Shown piece by piece: positions 19,084 to 28,203 of a stretch of 64,000 nt of DNA (position 1 is its first letter; every line of letters starts with the position of its first letter). Below the pieces are notes generated by a model, which had not been told where the DNA came from, did no database searches, and worked only from the letters and a program-made list of their open reading frames with translations. The position numbers and the translations under genes are program-made. The stretch is from an uncultured Pelagibacteraceae bacterium (GTDB lineage: Bacteria; Pseudomonadota; Alphaproteobacteria; Pelagibacterales; Pelagibacteraceae), in NCBI GenBank assembly GCA_902578315.1, contig CACHCL010000001.1, positions 216,840-280,839 on the forward strand, in the 5' to 3' direction.

Positions 19084-20016
19084 ATGAAAATTTTATCTGG
19101 TACTAGCAATTTAAAGCTTAGCAAGGATATCTCTAAAAATCTTAAACTTAAATTAATAAATACAAACATCAGAAGATTTGCTGATGGGGAAATTTACATA
19201 GAGATTAATGAGAATATAAGAGGAAATAGTGTTTTTGTTGTTCAATCAACCTCTAACCCAGCTAATGATAATATAATGGAACTTCTATTGGTCATAGATG
19301 CATTAAAAAGATCTTCAGCTAAAACTATAACAGCTGTTATCCCTTACTTTGGATATGCTAGACAAGATAGAAAAGTAGCACCAAGGACTTCTATTTCAGC
19401 AAAAGTTGTTGCAAACTTAATTTCAAATGCAGGAGCAACAAGAGTTGTCACTGTTGATTTACACGCTGGTCAAATACAGGGCTTTTTTGATATGCCAGTA
19501 GATAATTTATACACCGCTCCTCTATTTTCAAAATATATAAAAAAAAAATTAAGTAACAAAAAATTAATTTGCGTGTCACCAGATGTTGGAGGTGTAGCTA
19601 GAACTAGGGCTTTAGCAACAAGAATCAAAGCTGATCTTGCTATAATTGATAAAAGAAGACCTGCACCTGGAAAATCAGAAGTAATGAATATAATTGGAGA
19701 TGTAAAAAATAAAACTTGCATAATTGTTGATGATATTATCGATAGCGGAGGGACTATTGTAAACGCGGTTGAAGCGCTAAAAAAAAGTGGAGCTAATGAA
19801 GTTTATGTTTTTATTACCCATGCAGTATTAAGTGGAGATGCAGTTAAAAAAATTAAAAATTCAAAAATAAAAAAATTGATTATTACGGATACAATTGATA
19901 ATTCGCAGAAAATTAAAAATAATAATAAAATTGAGGTGTTATCAATTGCCTCACTAATGTCAGAGGCTATTAAAAGAATAGCGAATTCGAATTCAGTATC
20001 AGATTTATTCAATTAA
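19084..20016 (+). CDS. prs: Ribose-phosphate pyrophosphokinase
   Basis: Makes PRPP from ribose 5-phosphate and ATP for nucleotide, histidine and NAD synthesis. The 310-residue length is normal. It shows RFADGEIYIEINENIRG, PYFGYARQDRK, the metal-binding DLHAGQIQGFFDMP (about 130-143), SPDVGGVARTRALA, and the PRPP-binding loop CIIVDDIIDSGGTI (about 219-232). The frame is open upstream to a TTG at 19063, but ATG at 19084 (MKILSGTSNLKLSKDI) fits the family N-terminus and the candidate promoter. Confidence 0.95.
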   Translation: MKILSGTSNLKLSKDISKNLKLKLINTNIRRFADGEIYIEINENIRGNSVFVVQSTSNPANDNIMELLLVIDALKRSSAKTITAVIPYFGYARQDRKVAPRTSISAKVVANLISNAGATRVVTVDLHAGQIQGFFDMPVDNLYTAPLFSKYIKKKLSNKKLICVSPDVGGVARTRALATRIKADLAIIDKRRPAPGKSEVMNIIGDVKNKTCIIVDDIIDSGGTIVNAVEALKKSGANEVYVFITHAVLSGDAVKKIKNSKIKKLIITDTIDNSQKIKNNNKIEVLSIASLMSEAIKRIANSNSVSDLFN

Positions 20017-20019
20017 TAC

Positions 20020-20048
20020 TTGTTTTGATAAAGATCTTACGTTATAAA
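20020..20048 (+). promoter_or_regulatory. Weak candidate promoter for rplY
   Basis: TATAAA (20043-20048, five of six) is preceded at 17 bases by TTGTTT (20020-20025, only the TTG fits). This is in the 48-base gap between prs and rplY. It would start transcription near 20055, about ten bases before the ATG. The weak -35 box leaves it uncertain, and read-through from prs is equally possible. Confidence 0.3.
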
Positions 20049-20064
20049 ACTTTTTCACAAAATT

Positions 20065-20817
20065 ATGAGTAATTTAAAAGCAACAATTAGAAAGAGTATA
20101 TCTTCAGGTTCTAATAATAAATTAAGAGCTGAAGGATTTATTCCAGCGATCCTATATGGCGGAAAAAATCCAAATCAAAATTTATCGATCGACAAGAAGG
20201 ATGTAGCTACAATAATCAAATCCGAGACGTTTCTTTCAAAAGTTTTAGAATTAGATATCGAAGGAAAAAAAGAAAAAGTTATTCCAAGAGAGGTCACTTT
20301 CCATGTTGTGTCAGAAGAGCCTATTCATATTGATTTTATGAGAATTGTATCTGGAAAGAAAATTATTTTAGAAATTCCAGTTAAATTTATTAATCATCCA
20401 GACTCACCTGGATTAAAAAGAGGAGGAGTTCTAAATATCGTAAGAAGAAAAGTTGAATTAAAATGTCCAGCTGAAAATATACCAAATGACATTACTGTAG
20501 ATTTAGCAGGCTTAGATATTGGTACTAGCATTAAAATTTCGTCTGTAAAGCTTCCTGATAATGTTTTACCAACTATTACAGACAGGGACTTTGTTGTTGC
20601 GACAGTAGCAGCTCCTACAATAATTAAAGAACCAGAGAAGCCTGCAGAAGAAGCTGCGGTAGAGGGGGCTGAAGGTGAAGCAGCTGCTGAGGGCACAGAG
20701 ACAGCTGCAAAAGATTCCGACGCGGCAAAAAAAGATGAAAAAGCTAAAGATGGTACTCCTGAGAAGAAAGTAGATGAAAAAAAGCCGGCTGAAAAAAAAC
20801 CTGCTGAAAAAAAATAA
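20065..20817 (+). CDS. rplY: Ribosomal protein bL25 (Ctc/TL5 long form)
   Basis: Binds 5S rRNA in the large ribosomal subunit. The 250 residues divide into the L25 RNA-binding domain (about 1-90, with IPAILYGGKNPNQ), the TL5/Ctc beta domain (about 95-185, with PVKFINHPDSPGLKRGGVLN and RKVELKCPAENIP) and a long low-complexity tail (about 190-250). The tail is first acidic (Ala/Glu) and then Lys-rich, ending in tandem KPAEK units. Alphaproteobacterial members often have an extra tail, but this one is long for such a streamlined genome. It is followed after five bases by pth, the usual neighbour. Confidence 0.93.
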   Translation: MSNLKATIRKSISSGSNNKLRAEGFIPAILYGGKNPNQNLSIDKKDVATIIKSETFLSKVLELDIEGKKEKVIPREVTFHVVSEEPIHIDFMRIVSGKKIILEIPVKFINHPDSPGLKRGGVLNIVRRKVELKCPAENIPNDITVDLAGLDIGTSIKISSVKLPDNVLPTITDRDFVVATVAAPTIIKEPEKPAEEAAVEGAEGEAAAEGTETAAKDSDAAKKDEKAKDGTPEKKVDEKKPAEKKPAEKK

Positions 20818-20822
20818 TTAAT

Positions 20823-21395
20823 ATGCTCTTACTTGTTGGTTTAGGAAATCCAGGATCAGATTATTCAAACACTCGACATAATATTGGGTTTAAAATTATT
20901 GATGCTATCAATAATCATTTCAAACTTTCAAAACAAAAACCAAAATTTAAAGGTTTGTTAACTACAGGTAATATTGAAGAGAAAAAAATCTATGCAATTA
21001 AACCACTTACTTTCATGAATAATTCAGGAACAGCAATAAAAGAGCTAATTGATTATTTTAAAATCGATGCGAAAGATGTAATTGTCTTCCACGATGATAT
21101 GGATATTGATTTTGGAAAAATTAAAGCAAAATTCGGTGGAAGTAGTGCGGGACATAATGGAATAGAGTCAATTGATAAGTTTATCGGTAAAGATTATTCT
21201 AGAGTGAGAATTGGAATAGGTCATCCTAAACAAAAGAAAAAAGTGAATAATCATGTTCTTGAAGATTTCAAAGAGGACGAAGAGGAAAAAATTAAAGAAA
21301 TAACTGAAAATATAGTAAAACAAATACCTACATTAATAGATAAAAAAATCGATTTATTTTCAAGCAAAGTAAATCAAAATCTTAATGGGATTTAA
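20823..21395 (+). CDS. pth: Peptidyl-tRNA hydrolase
   Basis: Releases peptides from prematurely dropped peptidyl-tRNA. In 190 residues it shows VGLGNPGSDYSNTRHNIGF with the catalytic His, KPLTFMNNSG, VFHDDMDIDFG with the active-site Asp, and GGSSAGHNGIESI. Length is normal. It lies five bases after rplY and overlaps ychF by 11 bases. The rplY-pth-ychF order is conserved widely. Confidence 0.95.
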   Translation: MLLLVGLGNPGSDYSNTRHNIGFKIIDAINNHFKLSKQKPKFKGLLTTGNIEEKKIYAIKPLTFMNNSGTAIKELIDYFKIDAKDVIVFHDDMDIDFGKIKAKFGGSSAGHNGIESIDKFIGKDYSRVRIGIGHPKQKKKVNNHVLEDFKEDEEEKIKEITENIVKQIPTLIDKKIDLFSSKVNQNLNGI

Positions 21396-22455
21396 ATGTG
21401 GAATAGTTGGGCTGCCAAATGTTGGTAAGTCGACTTTATTCAACGCTTTAACAGCCTCAAAAAATGCAGAGGCAGCTAATTTTCCTTTTTGCACAATCGA
21501 TCCAAACATTGGAGTTGTTGATGTAATTGATTACAGATTGGATCAGCTTGCGAAATTATCAAATTCAAAAAAAAAAATTTATACTAATATTACATTTGTA
21601 GATATTGCAGGTTTAGTGAAAGGTGCTTCAAAAGGTGAAGGATTAGGCAATAAATTTCTTTCCCACATAAGAGAAGTCGATGCAATTATTCATCTAGTTA
21701 GATGTTTTGACTCTGAAAAAATTACTCATGTAAACTCAAAAATCAATCCGGCTGATGACCTTGAAACTATAAAAACTGAGATAATACTATCAGATTTAGA
21801 CATAGTCCAAAAAAGACTTGAGAAAAGTAAAAAAAAATTACTCGATGAAAAAGAAATAAAAATTTTGAATGAAAAATTGGACAGTTTAAATAAAGGCGAG
21901 GAAGCCAAAATCAACGATGCCGTAGAGGAAAAAATTCTCTATAATATTGGATTATTAAGTATCAAGCCAAAAATTATAGTATGTAATGTAGATGAGGAAA
22001 ACCTATCTAAAGGAAACAAATATACTGAAATGGTTAAAATTAAATATCCAAATGAAAAAATTATTCATATTTGTGCAGATATTGAGGATCAACTTTCCGG
22101 TCTTGAAAAAAGTGAGAAAGAAACTTTTATGAAAGATATTGGTTTGAACAAAACGGGTTTAAATCAACTTATTAAAGAAGGCTACGATCTTCTAAAACTA
22201 GATACCTTTTTCACATCAGGCCCAGAAGAAAGTAGAGCATGGACAGTGCAAAAAAATACTCCAGCTCCAAAAGCGGCGAGTGTCATTCATACAGATTTTG
22301 AAAAAAATTTTATTAGAGTAGAAGCTGTAAGTTGTAAAGATTTTATAGAATATGGAAGTGCAGAGAAATGCAAAGAAAAAGGAAAGTTAAGGATTGAAGG
22401 GAAAGATTATATTATTAAAGATGGCGATGTGTTACACTTCCGAGTCAATCCTTGA
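21385..22455 (+). CDS. ychF: Redox-regulated ATPase/GTPase YchF (Obg family)
   Basis: A translation-linked P-loop NTPase (OLA1 homologue) of 356 residues. It shows Walker [15 protein letters not shown] (8-21), the G3 region [20 protein letters not shown], the changed G4 motif NVDEEN (NxxE, which in this family favours ATP over GTP), a coiled-coil insertion about 130-205, and the C-terminal TGS domain ([14 protein letters not shown] and [15 protein letters not shown]). The start overlaps pth by 11 bases. The last 24 bases overlap the convergent petC gene. Confidence 0.95.
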   Translation: MGFKCGIVGLPNVGKSTLFNALTASKNAEAANFPFCTIDPNIGVVDVIDYRLDQLAKLSNSKKKIYTNITFVDIAGLVKGASKGEGLGNKFLSHIREVDAIIHLVRCFDSEKITHVNSKINPADDLETIKTEIILSDLDIVQKRLEKSKKKLLDEKEIKILNEKLDSLNKGEEAKINDAVEEKILYNIGLLSIKPKIIVCNVDEENLSKGNKYTEMVKIKYPNEKIIHICADIEDQLSGLEKSEKETFMKDIGLNKTGLNQLIKEGYDLLKLDTFFTSGPEESRAWTVQKNTPAPKAASVIHTDFEKNFIRVEAVSCKDFIEYGSAEKCKEKGKLRIEGKDYIIKDGDVLHFRVNP

Positions 22456-23214
22456 CCAAATCTTTTTCATGCTTAAATAAACAAGAATTGTTAAAAGTAC
22501 TAAATAAATAATTACCTTTACACCAGTTTTGTGTCTCTCTTCAAGTTCCGGCTCAGCAGCCCAAGCCAAAAAAGTTGTTACATCTTTAGCCATTTGATCA
22601 ACAGTAGACTCTGTACCGTCTGCATATTCAACTAGACCATCAGTTAAATTATTTGGCATTTTAATCTTATTACCAGCCATATATTTATTGTAATAAACAC
22701 CTTCATCAAGAGTTACACCTGGAGGAGGGTCTTCGTATCCGACAAGAACTGAATAAATATAATTAGCTCCTCCTTTTCTTGCTTTAACTAAAACTGACAT
22801 ATCAGGGGGGTATGCCCCGCCATTAGCAGCTGTTGCTGCCTGAACATTAGGATATGGGCTCTTAAATTTATCTGAAGGTTTTCCTGGTCGAGTAAACATT
22901 TCTCCCTGAGAGTCTGGACCATCCTCTATTTCGAAACTAGCAGCAATAGCTTTTACTTCTTGCTCTGAAAACTCGGGTCCACCAGATTCTCCTAGATTTC
23001 TATAGCTTAGATATTGCATTGAGTGGCAAGAAGCGCAGACTTCTTTATAAACTTGAAAACCTCTTTGTAGTGATGCTCTATCAAAGGTTCCTGTTAATCC
23101 TTTAAAACTCCAATCCACTTTAATTGGATCAGCCATTTCAGCGCTTTGAAGTGGTTTAAGTGAGATGAGTAATAAAAACGATAAAACGAGCAGTTTTATA
23201 TTAGACTTTATCAT
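22432..23214 (-). CDS. petC: Cytochrome c1 of the bc1 complex
   Basis: Membrane-anchored c-type cytochrome passing electrons from the Rieske protein to soluble cytochrome c. In 260 residues there is an N-terminal signal peptide (about 1-24), the heme-binding [14 protein letters not shown] (about 55-68), the [11 protein letters not shown] region, a probable axial Met in [16 protein letters not shown], and a C-terminal membrane anchor (about 228-248). It is the last gene of petABC, overlapping petB by 14 bases. It overlaps ychF tail to tail by 24 bases. Confidence 0.95.
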   Translation of the reverse strand: MIKSNIKLLVLSFLLLISLKPLQSAEMADPIKVDWSFKGLTGTFDRASLQRGFQVYKEVCASCHSMQYLSYRNLGESGGPEFSEQEVKAIAASFEIEDGPDSQGEMFTRPGKPSDKFKSPYPNVQAATAANGGAYPPDMSVLVKARKGGANYIYSVLVGYEDPPPGVTLDEGVYYNKYMAGNKIKMPNNLTDGLVEYADGTESTVDQMAKDVTTFLAWAAEPELEERHKTGVKVIIYLVLLTILVYLSMKKIWSRIDSEV

Positions 23215-24460
23215 TAACCTTCCTAGCTAAAGATGGTTCTGCTCCCCCTGTTAATACTGGCTCAGAGATGCTCATAGGAATTGGATCTGTTTTTTCCAAG
23301 TAACCAACAACAGGCATAACTATAATAAAATGTAAGAAATAATAAATAGTCCCCACTCTAGCTAATACTAAGTAAATTCCTTCAGCTGGCATCGCACCAA
23401 CATAACCAAGCATTAGAACGTCTATTACTAATATCCAAAAGAACTGTCTGTAAATCGGTCTAAAAACAGCCGATCTAACTTTTGATGTATCTAACCAAGG
23501 TAAGACAAACAAAATAAAAATTGCACTGAACATTAAAATTACACCACCTAATTTATCAGGGACAGATCTTAAAATTGCGTAAAATGGTAACAAATACCAT
23601 TCAGGTACTATGTGAGCAGGTGTAACTAATGGGTTGGCAGGTATATAATTATCTGAGTGTCCCAAAACATTAGGCGTGAAGAATACAAATCCAGCAAATA
23701 TGATCATAAAAACTAAAAGCGCGAAAGCGTCTTTAATTGTTATATAAGGATGGAATGGCACTGTATCTTTAGATGGTTTCTTTATATCAATTCCTACAGG
23801 GTTATTATTTCCCGGAACATGTAAAGCCCAAATGTGTAAAACTACTAATCCTAAAATTAAAAACGGAATTAAATAATGTAAACTAAAAAATCTGTTTAGT
23901 GTTGGATTATCGACAGAATAAGCTCCCCATAACCAAGTTGTTATACTATCTCCAACTAATGGAATCGCACTAAATAAATTAGTTATTACTGTGGCACCCC
24001 AGAAACTCATTTGACCCCATGGCAAAACATAACCCATGAAAGCTGCTGCCATCATTAATAAATAAATCATCAGACCAATTATCCAAATTACTTCTCTTGG
24101 TGATTTATATGATCCATAAAATAAAGACCTAAATATGTGAATATAAACTGCTAGGAAAAACATAGATGCACCATTGCTATGAATATATCTTATGAGCCAA
24201 CCATAATTTACATCTCTCATTATATGTTCAACACTTGCAAAAGCTAAATCTGCGTGAGCGACGTAATGCATTGCTAATACAATTCCTGTAACTATTTGAG
24301 TGATTAAACAAAAAGTTAAAATTCCGCCAAAGGTCCACCAATAATTTAAGTTTTTAGGCGTTGGGTAGTCTGTAAGGTGTGCTCCAAGGGTAAGCAATGG
24401 CAAACGATCGTTAAACCATTTTCCTGCTTTAGATTTAGGTGTGTATTCGTGCTCGCTCAT
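23201..24460 (-). CDS. petB: Cytochrome b of the bc1 complex
   Basis: Membrane subunit with the two b hemes and both quinol sites. From ATG at 24460 ([13 protein letters not shown]) it has 419 residues. An in-frame TTG at 24475 would extend it five residues into petA and is less likely. Visible motifs are [20 protein letters not shown], the heme-ligand His of [12 protein letters not shown] and of [20 protein letters not shown], the Qo-site PEWY, and [19 protein letters not shown]. It lies seven bases after petA and overlaps petC. Confidence 0.96.
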   Translation of the reverse strand: MSEHEYTPKSKAGKWFNDRLPLLTLGAHLTDYPTPKNLNYWWTFGGILTFCLITQIVTGIVLAMHYVAHADLAFASVEHIMRDVNYGWLIRYIHSNGASMFFLAVYIHIFRSLFYGSYKSPREVIWIIGLMIYLLMMAAAFMGYVLPWGQMSFWGATVITNLFSAIPLVGDSITTWLWGAYSVDNPTLNRFFSLHYLIPFLILGLVVLHIWALHVPGNNNPVGIDIKKPSKDTVPFHPYITIKDAFALLVFMIIFAGFVFFTPNVLGHSDNYIPANPLVTPAHIVPEWYLLPFYAILRSVPDKLGGVILMFSAIFILFVLPWLDTSKVRSAVFRPIYRQFFWILVIDVLMLGYVGAMPAEGIYLVLARVGTIYYFLHFIIVMPVVGYLEKTDPIPMSISEPVLTGGAEPSLARKVNDKV

Positions 24461-24467
24461 AATTTTT

Positions 24468-24989
24468 TTAACCAATCTTAATCGTATTGCTATCTACAAA
24501 TTCGAACTTTGGTATTTCCATATTCGTTGGTGCAGGTCCTTTTCTAATTCTGCCTGATACATCATAATGTGAACCATGACAAGGACAGAACCAACCATTA
24601 AAGTCTCCTTTGTCTTTTAAAGGCACACATCCAAGGTGTGTACAGACTCCTAACATGACTAACCATTCATCCTTACCAACCTTTACCCTATCTTCATCCT
24701 TTTGAGGATCAGGCAAATCGTCCATATTTACAGCCCTAGCTTCTGCTATTTCTTCAGGCGTCCTTCTTTTTAAAAAAACTGGCTTACCTCGCCATAAAAC
24801 TGTGATTGATTTGCCAGGATCAATGTTGCTAATATCAACTTCAGTAGTGGCCAAAGCTTGTTGGGCTTTATCTGGATTCATTTGATCAATCATTGGCCAA
24901 ATAACTGCCCCAACACCTACTGCCCCAACTGTATAACTAGCTGTAAATAAAAAATCTCTTCTTTTAACTTTTTTTTCTTCTTTGCTCAT
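24468..24989 (-). CDS. petA: Rieske iron-sulfur protein of the bc1 complex
   Basis: Takes electrons from ubiquinol in the bc1 complex. In 173 residues it has a Tat-like N-terminus ([21 protein letters not shown]) that serves as the membrane anchor, and the two 2Fe-2S ligand boxes CTHLGC and CPCHGSHYD (about 116-140). [10 protein letters not shown] loop follows. It is the first gene of petABC on the minus strand. The 89-base gap to divergent trmL should hold its promoter, but no convincing box pair was found there. Confidence 0.96.
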   Translation of the reverse strand: MSKEEKKVKRRDFLFTASYTVGAVGVGAVIWPMIDQMNPDKAQQALATTEVDISNIDPGKSITVLWRGKPVFLKRRTPEEIAEARAVNMDDLPDPQKDEDRVKVGKDEWLVMLGVCTHLGCVPLKDKGDFNGWFCPCHGSHYDVSGRIRKGPAPTNMEIPKFEFVDSNTIKIG

Positions 24990-25078
24990 TTATGTTAGTG
25001 CTTATAATGTAAATACTAAATAAAACCATATTTTAAAGATTTCTAGGGTCAGAATGACACATAAATTAAGCTTTAATA

Positions 25079-25525
25079 ATGCACATAGTACTTTACAAGC
25101 CTGATATTCCTCAAAATACTGCAGCCATAATAAGACTTGGAGCCTGCCTATGTTTGAATATTCACTTAATAGAACCATGCGGTTTTAATTTAAACGATAG
25201 CAGGTTTAAAAGAGTAGTTATGGATTATGCTGGCTTATGTAAGATTTTTCGACACAATAGCTTTGAAGCATTTAAAAAAAAACATAAAAAATCAAGAATA
25301 GTTTTAATGACAACTAAGGCAAAAAAATTATATCATAAGTTTAAATTTAAAAAGAATGATATGCTTTTATTTGGAAAAGAAAGTGCTGGTGTTCCAAACG
25401 AGATACATCGAATGCTTAAAAATAAAGTAAAAATTCCTATGAACAAAAAAACAAGATCTCTAAATGTTGCAATGAGTGTTGCGATAGTAGCTTCTGAAGC
25501 TTTGAGGCAAAATAATTTACTTTAA
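25079..25525 (+). CDS. trmL: tRNA (cytidine/uridine-34-2'-O)-methyltransferase TrmL
   Basis: A 148-residue SPOUT methyltransferase that modifies the wobble base of tRNA-Leu isoacceptors. The short length and motifs fit the TrmL (YibK) group: YKPDIPQNTAAIIRLGACL at the N-terminus, LLFGKESAGVPNEIH (motif 2), and the knot-forming IPMNKKTRSLNVAMSVAIVASEALRQ end (motif 3). The stop overlaps the hemF start by one base (TAATG). Confidence 0.9.
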   Translation: MHIVLYKPDIPQNTAAIIRLGACLCLNIHLIEPCGFNLNDSRFKRVVMDYAGLCKIFRHNSFEAFKKKHKKSRIVLMTTKAKKLYHKFKFKKNDMLLFGKESAGVPNEIHRMLKNKVKIPMNKKTRSLNVAMSVAIVASEALRQNNLL

Positions 25526-26349
25526 TGATTACATCTGAATTTAGAAAAAAAATGGCTGATAGCTGGTTTTCATATATACAAAGTCAAATTTGTAAAGAAT
25601 TTGAATATCTTGAAAAAAATAAAGTAAAATTTTTAAAAAGAGATTGGAGTAAAAGTAAAAAAAATGAGGGAGGTGGAACTTCATTTTTACTATCTAAAGG
25701 AAAAATTTTTGACAAAGTTGGAGTAAATAAATCAACTGTTTCAGGAATTTTTCCTAAACAATTTAGATCAAAAATATTGGGTGCAGAAAAAAAAGGTAAA
25801 TATTGGGCTTCAGGAGTTTCTGTAGTAGCTCATATGAGAAATCCCAAGATGCCTGCTATACATTTCAATACTAGGTTTATAGTTACTTCTAAGGAGTGGT
25901 TCGGTGGAGGAATGGATGCAACGCCTAGTTATAACGATCTTAAGGAAAAAAAAATTATACATGATGAATTAAAAAAAGTATGTATTCAAAATAAAAAAAA
26001 TTATAAAAAATATAAAAAGTGGTGTGATGAATATTTTTATTTACCACACAGAAAAGAAGCAAGAGGTATTGGTGGTATTTTTTTTGATTACGAAAGCAAA
26101 GATTGGATTAAAAACTTTAAATTTATAAGAGAACTTGGGCTTTCTTTTATAGATATTTCAAAAAAAATTATAAAAAGAAAAGAAAAATTTAGATGGACAA
26201 AAAAAGATAAAGAAAAACAGTTTTTCAAACGAGGAAGGTATGTGGAGTTCAATCTTTTATATGATAGAGGCACTAAGTTTGGATTAAACTCGGGAGGAAA
26301 TATTGATTCAATATTAATGTCACTTCCTCCTGAAGCAAAGTGGAAATAG
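25525..26349 (+). CDS. hemF: Oxygen-dependent coproporphyrinogen III oxidase
   Basis: Performs the aerobic oxidative decarboxylation of coproporphyrinogen III in heme synthesis. In 274 residues it shows GGGTSFLLSKGKIFDKVGVN, PKMPAIHFNTRFI, WFGGGMDATPSYN, the signature FYLPHRKEARGIGGIFFDY, and the C-terminal RYVEFNLLYDRGTKFGL. Heme made here supplies the bc1 and aa3 complexes coded nearby. The ATG lies within the trmL stop region, so the two are coupled. Confidence 0.95.
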   Translation: MITSEFRKKMADSWFSYIQSQICKEFEYLEKNKVKFLKRDWSKSKKNEGGGTSFLLSKGKIFDKVGVNKSTVSGIFPKQFRSKILGAEKKGKYWASGVSVVAHMRNPKMPAIHFNTRFIVTSKEWFGGGMDATPSYNDLKEKKIIHDELKKVCIQNKKNYKKYKKWCDEYFYLPHRKEARGIGGIFFDYESKDWIKNFKFIRELGLSFIDISKKIIKRKEKFRWTKKDKEKQFFKRGRYVEFNLLYDRGTKFGLNSGGNIDSILMSLPPEAKWK

Positions 26350-26351
26350 TT

Positions 26352-26828
26352 ATGAAAAAAGAGCCAATTACAGTCAGTGGTCTTCAAAATTTAAAAACAG
26401 AATTAGAAGATCTAAAAAATATTCAGAGGCCAAAAATTGTGGAGGCAATAGCAGAAGCAAGATCTCATGGAGATTTAAAGGAGAACGCTGAATATCATGC
26501 AGCAAAAGAGCAACAAGCATTAATCGAAAGCCGTGTAATTGCAATTAATGATATTATTGCAAGAGCAAATATAATTGATGTCACTAAAATAGAAAATAAT
26601 GGAAAAGTAATTTTTGGATCAACCGTAAAAGTTCAAGATCTAGATACAGATAAAAAAATTTCTTATAGATTAGTCGGCCAGGATGAAGCAGATATAAAAA
26701 AGAATTTAATTTTTTTTGAAAGTCCAATTGGGAAAGCTCTTATAGGTAAAAATAAAGGTGAAATGATAAGTGTAACAACACCATCTGGGGAGAGAAACTT
26801 TGAAATACTAGATGTTGAATACATTTAA
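26352..26828 (+). CDS. greA: Transcription elongation factor GreA
   Basis: Rescues backtracked RNA polymerase by stimulating transcript cleavage. From ATG at 26352 (MKKEPITVSGLQNLK) it has the canonical 158 residues. An in-frame GTG at 26340 would overlap hemF and is not needed. It shows the coiled-coil with the acidic tip (ARSHGDLKENAEYHAAKEQQ, about 37-56) and the C-terminal FKBP-like domain (SPIGKALIGKNKGEM and GERNFEILDVEYI). The stop shares TTAA (26825-26828) with the convergent cca gene. Confidence 0.95.
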   Translation: MKKEPITVSGLQNLKTELEDLKNIQRPKIVEAIAEARSHGDLKENAEYHAAKEQQALIESRVIAINDIIARANIIDVTKIENNGKVIFGSTVKVQDLDTDKKISYRLVGQDEADIKKNLIFFESPIGKALIGKNKGEMISVTTPSGERNFEILDVEYI

Positions 26829-28087
26829 TTTGAATTTACTTTAATTATTTCTTCGACTCTTTCATTTGAAATTTTAAAATTATTATTTATCCACTCTTTC
26901 TCTAAAGTTTTTAAAACATTTCCTAATGTCTGTCCCTCCTGCATCCCTTTTTGCTTTAATGTCTCTCCATCTATTGGAAATTTAGGTACTTTGATTTTTA
27001 AAATTTTATTAAGAGTTTTAGAAAAATCATTTATTTTCTTTTTTGAATTTATTGAAAAGTTAATCAAATTAAGGCCTATTAAATGATTTTTTCCATTCAA
27101 ATAAATATTTTTAATTAAATTTTTTTCAAAAAATTCTTTATCATTTTGCAGTTTTATCAAATTTTTATTAAATTTATCTAATATATCCTTAGTTTTATTA
27201 GAGACATTATATTTATGAATAAAATATTCATGATTTTTTTTTTCATCAATTAGCGACACTGCTAACAAAATATCAACGTTTACTTCTGAGTGCTTATATA
27301 CTTTCTTAAGTCTTTCTAACCTGTTTAGATACAAGAATTCAGGAAATATCATTAAAAAAATTTCCCTCAAATTGCTACTTTGATTTATTGTTAAAAAATT
27401 TTTAAGACTTAAAATTTTGAGTAATTCAATTAAAATTCTTTCTTTGGAGATTTTTTGAATACCGTCTAAATTTTGCTTAATTGCATCGCTTGATGTAGGC
27501 TCAACTACCATATCATACATAACTTTAAATCTTATAAATCTAATAATTCTTAAATAATCCTCTTCTATTCTTTTTTGTGGGTCTCCAATAAACTTAATAT
27601 TTTTATTTTTAAGATCAATTGTACCCATTTGTGGGTCAAAAAGTTTTCCGTGTATGTCCATATAAATAGCATTAATTGTGAAATCTCTTCTTTCAGAGTC
27701 TTGTTGCCAATCATCAGTATATTCTACCTCTGCATGTCTTCCGTCTGTTTTGATATCTTTTCTTAAGGTTGTTAATTCAACTTTATGTTTTTCGGATACA
27801 ATAGTCACAGTTCCATGTTTAACACCTGTATCAAAAACTTTTATATCAGTATTTTTAAATTTTTCTTTAATCTGATCTGTTGTTAAGATTGTTGCAATAT
27901 CAATATCATCTATTTTTTCATTTGAGAGATATTTTCTTACACATCCACCTACAAATCTTGCAACTACTTTATCTTCAGGAACACCCTCTTGTAATTTTTT
28001 GAAAATAAATTTTAAATCTTTGTTTCTGTAAAATGGAAAAATAAAACTCTTTATATTTTTTAAAAAATTAAAACTTAGATTAAGCAT
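26825..28087 (-). CDS. cca: CCA tRNA nucleotidyltransferase / poly(A) polymerase family
   Basis: A class II nucleotidyltransferase of 420 residues that adds or repairs the 3' CCA of tRNA. It shows ARFVGGCVRKYL followed by the catalytic DIDIAT acidic pair (about residues 45-65), the RRDFTINAIYMD motif (about 133), and EEDYLRIIRFIRF (about 180). The rest is helical and Lys/Asn-rich. Whether it adds CCA, only A, or poly(A) cannot be settled by eye. Its ATG is seven bases after the 3' end of tRNA-Gln on the same strand, an unusual coupling of the enzyme to one of its substrates. Confidence 0.85.
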   Translation of the reverse strand: MLNLSFNFLKNIKSFIFPFYRNKDLKFIFKKLQEGVPEDKVVARFVGGCVRKYLSNEKIDDIDIATILTTDQIKEKFKNTDIKVFDTGVKHGTVTIVSEKHKVELTTLRKDIKTDGRHAEVEYTDDWQQDSERRDFTINAIYMDIHGKLFDPQMGTIDLKNKNIKFIGDPQKRIEEDYLRIIRFIRFKVMYDMVVEPTSSDAIKQNLDGIQKISKERILIELLKILSLKNFLTINQSSNLREIFLMIFPEFLYLNRLERLKKVYKHSEVNVDILLAVSLIDEKKNHEYFIHKYNVSNKTKDILDKFNKNLIKLQNDKEFFEKNLIKNIYLNGKNHLIGLNLINFSINSKKKINDFSKTLNKILKIKVPKFPIDGETLKQKGMQEGQTLGNVLKTLEKEWINNNFKISNERVEEIIKVNSN

Positions 28088-28094
28088 AAATTTT

Positions 28095-28168
28095 TGGCTG
28101 GGGCACTAGGATTCGAACCTAGGATGGCGGTATCAAAAACCGCTGCCTTACCGCTTGGCTATGCCCCA
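28095..28168 (-). tRNA. tRNA-Gln (anticodon TTG), CCA encoded
   Basis: On the minus strand the cloverleaf closes completely. The acceptor TGGGGCA pairs with TGCCCCA, followed by discriminator G and an encoded CCA (28095-28097). The D-arm contains AAGCGGTAAGG, the anticodon stem GCGGT/ACCGC holds the loop TTTTGAT with anticodon TTG, and the T-arm reads CCTAG-GTTCGAATCCTAG. The length is 74 nt with CCA. It sits 35 bases after ispE and seven bases before cca on the same strand, probably within one transcript. Confidence 0.95.
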
Positions 28169-28203
28169 ATTACAAAAGACAGATATATCATAATTAAATA
28201 AAT

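Noticed and set aside
25048..25058. GTCA-GAA-TGAC inverted repeat in the petA/trmL gap as an operator
   Set aside because: Four-base arms are too short to separate from chance, and no second copy was noticed near other respiratory genes.
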